From contig NC_084923.1 of NCBI RefSeq assembly GCF_958298935.1, positions 32,766,501-32,830,500 of the forward strand: 64,000 nucleotides of DNA, written 5' to 3'. The DNA is from Phragmites australis. Its lineage: Eukaryota; Streptophyta; Magnoliopsida; Poales; Poaceae. Below are positions 10,906 to 22,430 of the stretch, piece by piece. Made by a program: the position numbers and the translations under genes. The stretch's first letter is position 1. Each line of letters opens with the position of its first letter. Under the pieces are notes generated by a model. That model searched no databases, was not told the DNA's origin, and saw nothing but the letters and a program-made list of their open reading frames with translations.

Positions 10906-13900
10906 TTAGTCATCAAGATGTATGTCACATACCTTAGCATCAACCACCTGGTATGACGCATCTTCGTTGAATCCGTGCATGAATTCCATTACATAAAAAC
11001 CACATAAATTATTGATCAGGCTCTGCTTCCTACAAGGAAAGTCATGTCGGATAATCCATTCTTTCGCAAATGGTTGGTGTCTAACACTTTTCTTGATGTA
11101 TCGTAGGTTCACTCCGTATTTGTGTGATTATTACCGTAAATAGACTTAGATTCAATCAAACCAAATATTACAAGAGCAAATAACGAAATAGTCAAGTTTT
11201 ATCTTTGTAGCGAGTAAATGACAGGTTGGTAGGTTTCTTTTGGATTATTTTGTGAGTCGAAGATAATGATCTTGCTAATGTCTGGCTGGATGACAAGGAG
11301 GATCCAGTGATAACTGCACATAGATCACCATAGGTTAGTTGGTCCTAATTTCTAACTATGTATTGCTCAAAAAGAGTAGAACATTCATGAAGGGAAAAAC
11401 ATACCCAAAGTGGTAGGGCAAAAGTATTTAATTCTTCAATTGTAGCTCCAGAATACACTTCAATGCATAGTCCTCGGTTCCTTTTGGATCAGATTGCATC
11501 ATTATCGGGTTTACATGATGTGGGTCGATGAATCCCACATGATAGATGCCCTCTGTCCTGCATCTTTGTACTTCCATTCTACGTAAGGAATAAGTTAAGA
11601 CATTCAATCCAATGGTACATGAATGTATATTGTGAATTAACGCATACGACACTTACAGAGTCCAAGAACTCAAGATAAGAGGGCATCTTGCTGGTATAGT
11701 TGATACATTTCCTCAAATAATATATAAATAGAGCTGTCCCTGTGGAGGAAATCTCTATCCTTGTATCTGGCCTTGAACATTTCTCTACCATCCCGTGACT
11801 CCTTCATGTACCACGCATGGAATTTCTGAAGTTGATATGTCAGTTTGTCACACACATTTGGCGCGCCCAAGAGTTCGCCCAACTAAATTGCCATCTCTCG
11901 ACTGTTTTTGGTGCCAGGAACTCATCTAGAAATTGCTCTTTTGTCATTTTAGTTTCTTCAAGAAATCTTTCTAAATTTTATTCTTGTCGTATCTATTCGA
12001 TAGAAGACTTCTTCAAGTATTTCTTGCTTTTGATGCGTGCGTAGTCTGATTTACTCTTACGCTTCATCTTCAAGAAAAACTTTTGTGTTTTTGCACGAAT
12101 TGGTATTTTCTTCTCAGGCTCTGGCTTTTGAAAGAATTTCTTGACACTGGCATCCACTATCGCTCTGGTTTCCGCTGGTTTTTGTTCATAAGGCAACTTC
12201 TCAAGTGCTACCACCTTCTTAGGTGCCCTTTGCTTCTAGGATGAAGCCGACTTCTGAGATGAACTCAAATTCTTAGACTGTGCAGCTGTTGTCAACTTTG
12301 GAGGGGGAGGAGGTTCCTCTCTTGGTGGTGGTGGTGCTAACTTCAGAGGTGGAGGAGTTGGCTCTCTTGGTGGCACTGGTGCTGACTTCTGAGAGGGACG
12401 AGTTGCCTCCCTTGGTGGTGACTTGTGTAAGGGAGGAGTTGGCTCTCTTCTGGGTGACAGTGGCAGTGGCGGCGACCATGGAGGAGTTGGCTCTCTTCTT
12501 TGTGATGGTGGCGGTGACGGCGGCTGTGGAGGAGTTGGAGAAATTCTATGTGGTGGGTCCGACTCCGCATCAGATGACTCGTCTTTCTCATCTTCAAATA
12601 CTATGTAGCGCTTGGGCCATAGAACGAAGCCACCCACGTTTGATCCAAGCCTCTTGGAACTCGTCTCTCTTGGGTAATCCATGTCAATCTTACGGCACAG
12701 TCTTCGCACAGAGTCCACGTGGACCTTGGCGTATCCCCACGGTATTGGAAGATTATTGAGGAGAGCTCCTTCCACACATTGGTCGACCTACCCCATGGCC
12801 ACCGTGCTGGTAATGTTCAAGGTGTGCACGACAAGCTTGCACACTTTGCTTTCTATGATGTCGTCCATGGGGTAACGGGCCGACTCTTCTTCTACAAACC
12901 ACACAGACACGCAGGTGCTCTGACGACCACCAAGTCTCACAATATTTTCTTTGCCTTGCTGCTGCCTGTTTCCTTGCTGAAGTGCTTTTCTGATTTTTGC
13001 ATCTGTCATCTGACGCTCTTCTATAAGTTCTTATTGTACTAAAGCTAGCAGCTCTTCCAGTTCTTCTCTCCTTTTCTTCTAACTCCTGTAACTTTCGGTG
13101 ACTTCTAGGAATCCCACTTTCCAAGGCACCACACCCTTACCTTTGGTGCGACTTGGGTGCTAAGGTTAGCTGATCTTTCTCCTTTTCTAGCCTGAAAGAG
13201 CCTTGGGAAGACTGGGTGTGGGCATCTGTAATTCTTTGTGTCACTTCCAGTTCTCTGTCACTTTTGAAGATTAGGCAGTCATCTGCTGACAAAGTCACCC
13301 CTCTCGCGTACAAATAGTGCTTCGCTCATTCAATCCAGTCGGACGTCTGAGGTGTGGCACCACTGCTGGTTACTTGTTCTTCCATCTCTTCCCACTCGTC
13401 GTATTTGCTCACGTACCCACGTGAGCCAGTTCTATAGGGATACACGTTCTTGTGGGAGTTGGCCTTTTTTACCTTACTTAGTCGTTGTGCTTCCTCTGAC
13501 TGCCTGTACTCTATGAAATCGTTCCAAAATGGTTTCACTATCCGATAATCATCCCATTTTGGTTTCCGACCCACCAAGTAATAATTTCTCCACAGCTTAC
13601 CCTTGAAATTCTTGAACGCGATGACCATTGTTGATAGGTCACGATGCTTTGCTTTGGCCATGTTGCATCCATCAGGGTATTCAAACTTTGTCACCAACTT
13701 GCCCCACATAAGATCCTTGATGTTATCGGGAACCACCCACATGTCATCTTGTCTACCTCTCCAACTTCTATATGTGATTGCAACATGGTCCCTCACTAGA
13801 CACCCGATTGTTGTTTTGAACAGCCCCAAAACAACTTTAGGTCTCATGGGCTCCCCAACTGAATTTACCTCTATGATGATGAAATGTCCCTTGTGCATCC

Positions 13901-14048
13901 TGTTGAGACCTCATCCACTCCTCTCTTCTCCTGTCATCTCATCACCCTCTGGAGCATTAGCATCAGGATCAATCTGACCCTCCGAAGCATCATCTTCGGC
14001 CCTACCCTGCGCAGCCTCAACGACTGTCTCTAACTCAAACTGATCCAT
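10906..14048 (-). pseudogene. CACTA ORF2: Transposase_24-like + Pro-rich + Ulp1-type C48 protease
   Basis: The start is ATG at 14046-14048 (MDQFELE...). A stop soon after (about 13916) already breaks the frame. The 13326-13898 block carries the plant Ptta/En/Spm Transposase_24 region (MWVVPDNIKDLMWGKLVTKF, then NSHKNVYPYRTGSRGYVSKY). At 12236-12775 lies a long PPREPTPP-type proline-rich linker preceded by WPKRYIVFEDE. At 11670-11882 and 11428-11652 come the conserved Ulp1 lead-in (HAWYMKESRDG, YQLYQQDALLS, GIYHVGFIDPHHVN). After a small intron come YHWILLVI (catalytic His, near 11300) and IIFDSQ (Asp). Finally KQSLINNLCGFYVMEF (Gln, Cys) lies near 10980-11040. The full C48 triad is still readable. 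In En/Spm the corresponding gene supplies the DNA-binding partner of the transposase. The protease role (deSUMOylation) is inferred from the family. Multiple stops make it a pseudogene. Confidence 0.75.
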
Positions 14049-15165
14049 GTTCAGGTATGCACTTGGGCTACCGCCTCCCATCTAGTCTATCTCCATGTTT
14101 GCACGCTTATCTTGTACCGAGGCTAGAGCTAGATCTGAGGAGGGGCCTTGTATCAGAGGGGGGATGGAATGGGACTGTGCATGGCGGTTGGATTTTGTAC
14201 ATTCCATTCCTACATAATAATTTTAGACACAAAAAACACTTGATTTAGAGTTAAAATTAATGAGATATGTAATCAAATTATGGTCACAATATATGCATCA
14301 ATTCACATTTAGAAAAAAGGCCAAGTAAAAATAGCTCATAACATATAAAGATGCTCTATATCGAACACTCATGCTATCATGTCTCATAAGTAAAAACATA
14401 ATATGTACAATGCTACACATAATAGAGATATTGGCGATTTAAATCATTGCTACACATAATATGTACATGACTTCACCTTACACAATCCAAACTAATTTAG
14501 CGAAGTAGACAGCAACTATATAGCCACAAAAAAAATTCCAAGTTCACATTCATTTTGTGCTTTGAGATACATCAAGCATTGTTCAACTCCCCACCTCTCT
14601 TCAACTGTTCTGAGTTTTTGAATGAAAGTGTTCTTCACTCATAGAACTGAATTCAAGTGTTCTTCACTTTTTGAGCACCAACACTGCAACGTACAAATAT
14701 AAATATTAGGAAGGTCCACAAATATTCTCAAATGAACGAACAAAAAAATAATATACAGATCTAGTGGACTTGCATTTTTCACAACAAATAAGCAACTGTT
14801 GCATGAATTGACTCATATAATATGCAGATTTGCATTTTTTACAAACTTTTCAGAATTTGAAAACATGCTTTTTGCCAGTAGACCAAACAAACCGGCTAGC
14901 AGCTACAAAATTTAAAGAACAATTTACCTAACTAGCATCTTAGTGATAGAACTGCTATAACAATTCAAATTGCTCCACAAATTCTGAAGACTTCATAATC
15001 TCTAGACCACTCAATAGAGAAAATTGCTTGCCTTTCACTAAACTAGCATCACACATAATACATAGTCGTATAGCATCTCGCGCTACCATTCTCTAACCAT
15101 AATAGAACTCACAAGACAAAATTTTAGAAACAATTAACTATTTTTGGAACGATTCTCTAACCACA
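14049..15165. other. CACTA spacer between the ORF2 start and the GC-rich block
   Basis: AT-rich non-coding sequence, probably the ORF2 5' intron or promoter side. No gene recognised. Confidence 0.35.
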
Positions 15166-15545
15166 TCTAGAAGCATAACAACAGCAGAGGGGGCGGAGGG
15201 GGAAGGGGACAACAATGACTATGAGGAGGGAGTACATTCAGCTGCCGACTGCGGGGAGGAGTCGGCACGTCGAGAGGAGGATCGGCGGCACGTCGGGAGG
15301 AGGAGCGGCAACGCATCGAGGTGCGGTCGGGGAGGAGGCGTCGGGAGGAGGCGTTGCGGTCGGGGAGGAGGCGGCGGTCGAGGTGGTGGCGGCCAGGGAG
15401 GAGGCGGTGCGGTTGGGGAGGAGGCATTAGGAGGAGACAGCGGTTGGGGAGGAGGCGGCGGTCAGGGAGGATGTGGTCATCGGGGAGGAGCATCTGGAGG
15501 AGGAGTGGGCTGAAATGGTAAATGAAGCGAACGAGGAGAGCGGCT
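15166..15545. other. GC-rich low-complexity block inside the CACTA element
   Basis: A purine-rich plus strand (ggaggaggcggt and similar) is repeated many times. The open frames in it are simple-sequence products. Its position, next to the internal subterminal cluster and upstream of the minus-strand ORF2, fits a 5' leader of ORF2 or an internal copy of an element end. Confidence 0.4.
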
Positions 15546-15564
15546 AAGTGTTGGTGTATATATA

Positions 15565-15745
15565 TGTACAAAAGCATCAGTGCTGATTCTAGTTGCTAAC
15601 TGGCACTGATACATGTATCAGTGCCATTTTTAGTTGGTAACCGCATTGATAAACGTATCATTGCCGATTCTATTTTACTAACCAGCACTGATATGTGGAG
15701 TATCAGTGCCGGTTACTACTTAGAACCAGCACTAATAAATATTTT
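15565..15745. repeat. Internal cluster of CACTA subterminal motifs
   Basis: About eight copies of the atcagtgccggtt-type word in alternating orientation (gcatcagtgctgattc, tggcactgatac, tatcagtgccatt, cagcactgatatg, gtatcagtgccggtt). They are as well conserved as at the element ends but lie between the two transposon genes. Confidence 0.75.
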
Positions 15746-16227
15746 TTCCCTAAAAATATTCTTCTATTGTTAAATTCGGCTGAAAACTTGAAAAATACAT
15801 AGAAAAATTATTAGAGTTGAGAAAAATATAAAACCAAATTTGTTGAGTTTGTATTACTGTTGCCTACATGATAAAAATACTTGAATACATGAAATGTGCA
15901 TTGAATTATCTTTATTTCATTAATAAGTCTGTAATTTGTTAATTCCGTAATGAAATTATGAAATATCCATATAAAAAAAAACATGTGAAACCAATTATTT
16001 TAAACTTAATTTTTTATACTCTTTACATGAAAATTCAAGTTAACCACTAATTTTTTGTTAACTTTGTGATTTTTAGCTCTTCTTTTGATTTTCTCCTTTT
16101 AATCCAATTTGATTTCTAACCAATTCACATAAGTCCGATCGCATGGTGTGGCACTCAGATTAGAACTTTCAAAAAGTTACTCTTCACCATACATATACAA
16201 GATACAAATACATGAAAGCTTCTTTCA
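15746..16227. other. CACTA spacer 3' of the transposase gene
   Basis: AT-rich, non-coding. No motif beyond the neighbouring subterminal cluster. Confidence 0.4.
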
Positions 16228-19200
16228 TTAAACGATTAATGCTTCATTATAGGCACGATGTATGTTGGTAGCTTCCTTAGTGTCATCAATGAGAGGAAGT
16301 TCGACATTCTCTCCAAAAGTAGGAAGGTCATCGAATTTGTCGCAGTCTTCTTCATCGACAACATCCTCGATACCAACATTCTTTCTTTTTCCTTAAAGAA
16401 CCACGTGACGCTCCTCCTTGATAGCTGGGTCTGGGTCTTTTACATAGAAGACTTGTGCATCATCCTTGACAAGCACAAATGGTTGTTCTCTGTATCCGAC
16501 GAGTTTGAGGTCGACGGTAGTCATACCATACTTGTCGACCTTGACTTCCCCTGGGAGCCTAACCCATTGGCACCGAAATAGAGGGACCATCAACTCGCCA
16601 TATTCAAGCTCCCAAATCTCCTCTATGAATCCATAGTAGGTTTCCCTGATGCCAGCATGATCATAGGCATCAATACGCACACCGCTATTTTGATTAGTGC
16701 TCTTGTTGTCTTGTGCTCTCATATAAAATGTATAGCCATTGACCTCGTATGCTTGGAATGTGCGAATTGTAGTTGACGGGTCATTAGCCAGCAGTTCCAA
16801 CAGAGCATTGTCGATATCCTTACCCATCATGTGTTGACATAACTAATTACCAAAATTATCTCCGTGCTCTCTTGCGATCCAATCATCTAACTTCATTGGA
16901 TTTGTGGAGTGTAGCATGCTCACATGCATATTGACATGTGGGCTCACTACAAATGATTGCTGCAGAACTGCAAAGTGTTCTTGAGTGAATGAAACACGAT
17001 CTTTGATATGGATTGAAGTATGACCTATCATCCCTTTCCCCTTAGCCTCCCCTCATAGTGAGATATAGGCATACCAATCGCGTTCAGTTTCATGTAGTCA
17101 ATGCAAAACTCAATGACCTACTCCATACTCCACCCTTGGGCAATGCAACCTTCTGGGCGACATCGGTTACGAACATATTTCTTCATAACCCCTATGAACC
17201 TTTTGAAAGGATACATCTGATGCAGAAACATGGGGCCAAGGCTCTTTATCTCACCAACAATGTGAACTATTAGATGGGGCATTATATCAAAAAATATCGG
17301 AGGAAAAATAGTCTCAAACTAACCTATAGTATGGATCACGTCTTCCTGCAGCTTTACCAATTTGTTTGGATCAATAACCTTATGTGAAATTGCGTTGAAG
17401 AACAAACACAACTTTATGATTGGATCTCGAACCTTATCTGACAGAATACCACTAATTGCAACTAGAAGCATCTACGTCATCATCACGTGACAATCATGAG
17501 ACTTAATGCCAATTAACTTCTTATCTTTCATGCTTACTAAGCTCTTGATGTTGGAGGAGTAACCATTCGGAACTTTGACATCACGAAAGCAACCACACAG
17601 GCGGATCTTCTCTTCCTTGCTCATAGTGTAGCAAGCTGTGAGAAGTTTCTTTTTGTCGTTGTCTAATTGTATGTAATGTAGGTCATTCCTTAGGTTCATT
17701 TCTTCCAGGTCTAGCCATGCATTTAGTGTATCTTTTATTTTCCCGGATATGTCTAATAAGGTATCAATCAAGCTTTCAAACACATTCTTCTCCATATACA
17801 TGACGTCGATTTTGTGTCGGACCATAAGATACTTCCAATAAGGTAGCAACCAAAATATTGATATCTTTTTTCACATAGGAGCATGTTTCCTAGCCAGGAT
17901 TTTTGTATTGCCTGGCCCCTTTCCAACTACAACTCTAAATGTCTTTACTATCTTAAATACCTATTCTCCAGTGCGAATCTTCAGAGCTTGACGATTCTCC
18001 ACTATCCTGTCAAAAGCTCTTTTAGTCTTGCGGTATGGGTGATTTGGACAAAGGAACCTATGGTGACCCATGAAGATCATTTTCCGACTGTTCGTCAGCC
18101 ACCGTCCCCCACCCGTTTCCTCCAAGCACTGAACACATCCATTGTATCCTTCTACAGTCTGCCCTGATAGGTTACCAAGAGCGGGCCAATCTGAGATCGT
18201 TACGAACAGCATTGCACGCATGGTGAAATTCTCACATCTGTACTCATCCCATACTCGTACGCCATCTTTCCTTAATACAAGAAGATCTTCAACCAATGGT
18301 TTGAGGTACACATCAATATCATTGCCTAGTTGATTCAGCCCACTAATTAGCGAAGGCATCATAAGATACTTCCGCTTCATGTTCATCCAAAGTGGAAGGT
18401 TGTAGATACAGAGGGTCATGGGCCAAGTGCTATGAGTACTTCTCGTGTTGCAGAAAGGATTCATCCCATCCGTACTTAACCCGCACCTTATATTCCCCAC
18501 TTCATCTCTGAATTCCTTCTATTTTGAATCAAATATCCTGCATTGCATGCTATCAATAGGGTGTCTAAGCATTCCATCTTTCTTGCGCTGTTCGGCGTAC
18601 TATTGCATGAACTTGGCATTTGCTCTGTTAGCAAACAATTGCTTCATGCGGGGGATTATAGGGAAATACCAAACCACCTTAACAGGGGGTGGGGGGGTCT
18701 TTTCTTCTTTCTCTTCACCCCCATGCCATCGATGTCAACATCATCAATGTTGCGCTTGTACTATGGTGCATTGCAAACATGACATGCTTCCAAGTCAGCA
18801 TCCTCACTGCGAAACAACATGCAGTCATTTCCACGTGCATGTATTTTCTCTACGTCCAATCCTAACGGGCAGACATCTTGCTTGGCATGGTACATATTTT
18901 CGGGCAACACATTCCCCCTTGAAAGTAATTCTCTCAAGAATTATAACAATTCATTGAAGCCCTTATCGTCCCAACTATTGCTAGCCTTAATTTGCATCAG
19001 TGTCAGCACCACATGCAACTTGTTGTGCTCATCTTTATAGTTTGGGTAAATAGGTGTTTTAGAGTCCTCTACCATGCGCTAGAACTTTTGATGTTATCTT
19101 TCACTGGTGAAGACCCCCTCCCCATTGTGCAACATTTGCTCTAAGCCATCTTCATTGTTGCCAACAAAAGTGTCCCCTCCATCGTTCTTGACAAAAGTAT

Positions 19201-19537
19201 CTTCAAATGCCGACATATTGAAGACTCCGTTAGCAGTCATATTGTTGCTTATGTCTTCTTCGACTGTTGGTTGCCTTTCACGCCCAACATCTTCAAATTC
19301 ACCGTGTTCAGTCCAACGGGTATAGCTAGCCTTGAAACCCCTGCAAATCAAGTGTGCATGAATCTGCTCTATATTTGAAAATTGCTTCTCGTTCTTGCAG
19401 CCGACACACGGACAACATATATAGTGATCGGCATGCTTCCTTTTTTACTTCTTGTACACTGCAGCTGCCCTCAGAAAATCTTCAACGCTAACAAAGAACT
19501 CTGGCCCTCGATCCTTGTACATCCATGACCGGTCCAT
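16228..19537 (-). pseudogene. CACTA TNP2-type transposase
   Basis: The start codon at 19535-19537 opens the transposase-associated N-terminal domain (MDRSWMYKDRGPEFF... CCPCVGCKNEK ... HLICRGFKASYTRWTEHGE, with its Cys/His pattern). A stop at 19445-19447 interrupts it. The central Transposase_21 (TNP2) part follows: LPENMYHAKQDVCPLGLDVEKIHA near 18820-18890. Then LSTDGMNPF, with the first catalytic Asp, lies near 18470, and MKRKYLMMPSLISG, NDIDVYLKPLVEDL and NFTMRAMLFVTISDWPA run over 18200-18390. GIKSHDCHVMMT lies at about 17475-17510. The C-terminal DUF4216-like part (YTFYMRAQDNKSTNQNSGV, YYGFIEEIWELEYGELMVPLF, KYGMTTVDL) lies at 16393-16830, ending VDEEDCDKFDDL... to the stop at 16228. Several stops and shifts (for example in ELL*FLREL) kill it. 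Its role would be cut-and-paste transposition in the nucleus. Confidence 0.85.
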
Positions 19538-20504
19538 CTGCAAATCATTATAATTAAAAACATTTAACTTATAATCATTAAACATTTCAAAATCTAGAAT
19601 AAATTCATTGAATTACCTCGCATTCTGATTGGTCCCTATTTGAGGGTCCATCTCCTTCCGGTACATGGGCCTGGTTGGGGGACCCGCTTTCCAAAGGCTG
19701 CTATGTCCGATTGCGACCCGTTGGTGGACGTACCATTCCTACAACACATTATTCTATCAATTGTGTTAAATTCACTACGTTGATTAATGAACAGAGAAAA
19801 TCCACTGGATTATTATTTAAATTCAAGACTTTAAAAATATACAAACCACATACTAAAAAATTGGAGCTAGAATTTAGGGGCATTTGAAAATACCCCCCTA
19901 ATTTTTTATTTCTTTGCAAGGATGCCACTTGAATGACAGTTTTAGTGGTATTTTTGTAATTTTTTAATGGCAATAACGGTTCAAGTAGTGACAACTTTGT
20001 AATTATCCATAGATTTTAATGTACGCATCCACATATATTTACATGTGACTATTAATCTACTCCTTAAATTATATACAATGAAAAAATAGCGATCTTTCTC
20101 TAATTTATATCATATTGGAGCTCTTGCTCATTCCAAAATTCAACACCAAGAAACAGCCACCTAAATTAAAATTTAGAGCAATATAGCAACTAAATCCAAC
20201 TAAGAATCAAATGTAGATCATCTCTATACATCTAATAGTAACAAAGTTAGAATTTTTTTCTAAATTAGATCTCAATTGCATCTGTAAATCCATAACAATA
20301 GAATAAGCACCAACCATCAACCCTAGAGCAATCTACTACGTAAATATATCGAAAAAATAAATATAAATCATCTTATTAACCTTAAAGCACTTAACTCCTC
20401 TAAATCTTGAATCCTTCAACTGTAGAGATGGCAAAAATGGCGATCAACACTGGCTTGCGGCGGCTCTAGTCGCACTTGTTGGAGAAGGTGGGCTTTGAAC
20501 TGTA
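19538..20504. other. CACTA 5' leader region of the transposase gene
   Basis: AT-rich sequence between the transposase start and the right subterminal array. A small GC-richer piece at 20440-20490 could be a leader exon. No further protein recognised. Confidence 0.35.
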
Positions 20505-20689
20505 GCACTCCATCAATACCGGTTCGTGGCTAGAACTGGCACTGATAGTGTCTATCAGTGCCGATTCTTAACTACTCAATGGTTGTTCGTGCGCAGGAGT
20601 TTAAGAATCGGCAATGATACGTTAACAATACCGATTACTATTGAACTAGCACTGATAGGGTGCTACATATGTGGTGTTCTGTGGTAATG
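20505..20689. repeat. CACTA right subterminal array and terminus
   Basis: It contains aataccggttcgtgg, aactggcactgatag, tatcagtgccgattc, aatcggcaatgata and ctagcactgatag in both orientations. It ends, read on the minus strand, with cattaccacagaacacc, near the canonical CACTAC start. Confidence 0.7.
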
Positions 20690-22430
20690 CCCGTATGTTG
20701 CAACGGTGCCCAGATCATACACCCGATATCAATATTGTATCTCTTGAAGTTAAACAAGGAATAAAAAATAGAGATGCATGTATCCATAAGCCAATATCGA
20801 TTAAGACGGTTTTATTGTGATCATCCATTCAAGGCACACGGTATCACTTCTACGCACTTCATTATGGAAAAACCAAACAATAAAATATGTTTAAAACATG
20901 ATGTTGGTGAGAAAACTTGAGTTCATAGACAAAAATACATTGTATGTCTGTAATGCCTGAAACGATTTATTTATACCATGATAGAACAATAATTATGCAC
21001 CTCAACCAATGAGATAACAAAAAGAGCACCAACTTAGTTGTAACCAATGATGACAAAACAACACTGAACAATTAAGTAACCAGATAGAGGGTTAACAACT
21101 AAAGAATGAAAACTATCTTTCTTTCAACAATCATCCACAAATTTGATACCATTATAGGAGTTTCTTTTTCCAAATTGAACTATAATATTGTATTTATATT
21201 ACAATTTCAAAGAATTTTCATGTACAAGTTCAAAACTTAAATGAAGACTTGAAGCCTAATTTTAAATCTTTACATCCTCCACAGTGACTTGATGTTAATT
21301 TTCGGAGGGAAAAACATGAAAGCACTTAACTCCACGAAATGGGAAAGGAATCATTCTCTTTGAGGCATTTCAACGTACAGGTCATGGGCAAGTGGATAGT
21401 ACAAACCTGGGACGCCATTGTGCCAGCCAGCGACGCAATTTGGTCAAACAAGACGTAACTGCCACATGGGATTTCGATGCTAATCCTCTATTGGTGCTGG
21501 CCCATGGACGTTCCTGTTCAGCAATTCCTGGTTTATCATTTTAGAACAAAATACAATAAACTCAGGAGGCTTGGTGTGCGCAGTGCAGATGAGGAGATTA
21601 CACGGCGGCCATTTGGTCCTGAGGAACTTGAGGGACTATGGTTGATATCAGCAAGAAGGTAACTACAACGACAACCATGGTCATAATGGTGCCGATGCTG
21701 ATGGAGCGTTGTCCGTCGGTGGCACCATGACCACGCAAAGTGCAAGCTGCATGATGACTGTCGAACCCATGTAGATCCGTCTTCCCCGTCGGCATGTCCG
21801 GCAGGTGAGCCATTGCCGCCAGATGGCTGCCCTCTCATTTGTAAAAAGGAGAAGGCCAACAGTGGTTAGGTTTTATTAGAGAGATGATCTGGTGCCCGCA
21901 AGCACATGGTAGCGGAAGAGGTCATGGGCGACGCTAAGGTGTGGCCGATGTGGAGATCGTGGCAACAGCGGCACTGCAGATTCCTCAATCCGCCGCCTCT
22001 GGTGCGACACGGAGGTCGAGAGGGGGTGGGAGCCAGGATGATGCAGCAACAGGAGGGATCAACGGGATGGGATCATGGGTTTCTGGGGATGTGGTTGGTT
22101 GCTCGTACGGGTCATGCGAGATCATATAAGCAAACTGAGAAGAAACAGATTGGGTGAAGTTATATTTATTAAAGAGAAGAGTGTTTAGTTGTATCTATCT
22201 GGATAGGTTGAGTTGAGTTTTTATTTGGTTGACTGAATCTGAAGTCACATGAGTGGATGCAAGAGTTGAGATTGTGATTGGTTGCTCACATGAAGATGAT
22301 TTTGTAACACTGACAAGTGAGCCTACATCCGCCAAGCCGGGCTGCGGAGGGAAGCTTGAATTGAACTTTCCACTCGGGCCAGACTGCGGGCATACATTTG
22401 CATCCGCGGATTAGCTTGGTAAAGGTACCA
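20690..22430. other. Unassigned stretch with one membrane-like minus ORF
   Basis: It begins with 'gcccgtatgttgcaacgg', a phrase frequent at grass repeat ends, then about 650 bp of AT-rich DNA. At 21598-21813 a minus-strand frame (71 codons, start at 21813) holds a hydrophobic run (TIMTMVVVVVTFLLISTIV) after a polar head. It has no family signature I know and may be chance. From 21900 to 22150 the sequence is GC-rich with no stable frame. I cannot assign the region to a gene or element. Confidence 0.25.

Larger units (their letters stand above)
7095..20689 (-). mobile_element. CACTA (En/Spm) element, decayed, with nested solo LTR
   Basis: The element is framed by arrays of the subterminal motif atcagtgccggtt/aaccggcactgat at both ends (7110-7345 and 20505-20689). 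It encodes two minus-strand genes typical of CACTA: a TNP2-type transposase (16228-19537) and a Transposase_24/Ulp1 gene (10906-14048). The right tip reads, on the minus strand, cattaccacagaacacc, close to the usual CACTAC terminus with one change. The left tip is more degraded (near 7095, gataacagg). The 3-bp TSD could not be verified, so ends are approximate. About 3.1 kb of the length is a later LTR insertion. Stops in both genes show the copy is non-autonomous today. Confidence 0.8.

Noticed and set aside
12280..12759. 159-codon plus-strand frame rich in Val, Glu and Leu
   Set aside because: It is the antisense of the proline-rich linker of the CACTA ORF2 gene.
15167..15577. Arg/Gly- and Pro/Leu-rich open frames of up to 136 codons
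   Set aside because: They come from the purine-rich low-complexity block. Frames are open on both strands only because stops are scarce in GC-rich repeats.
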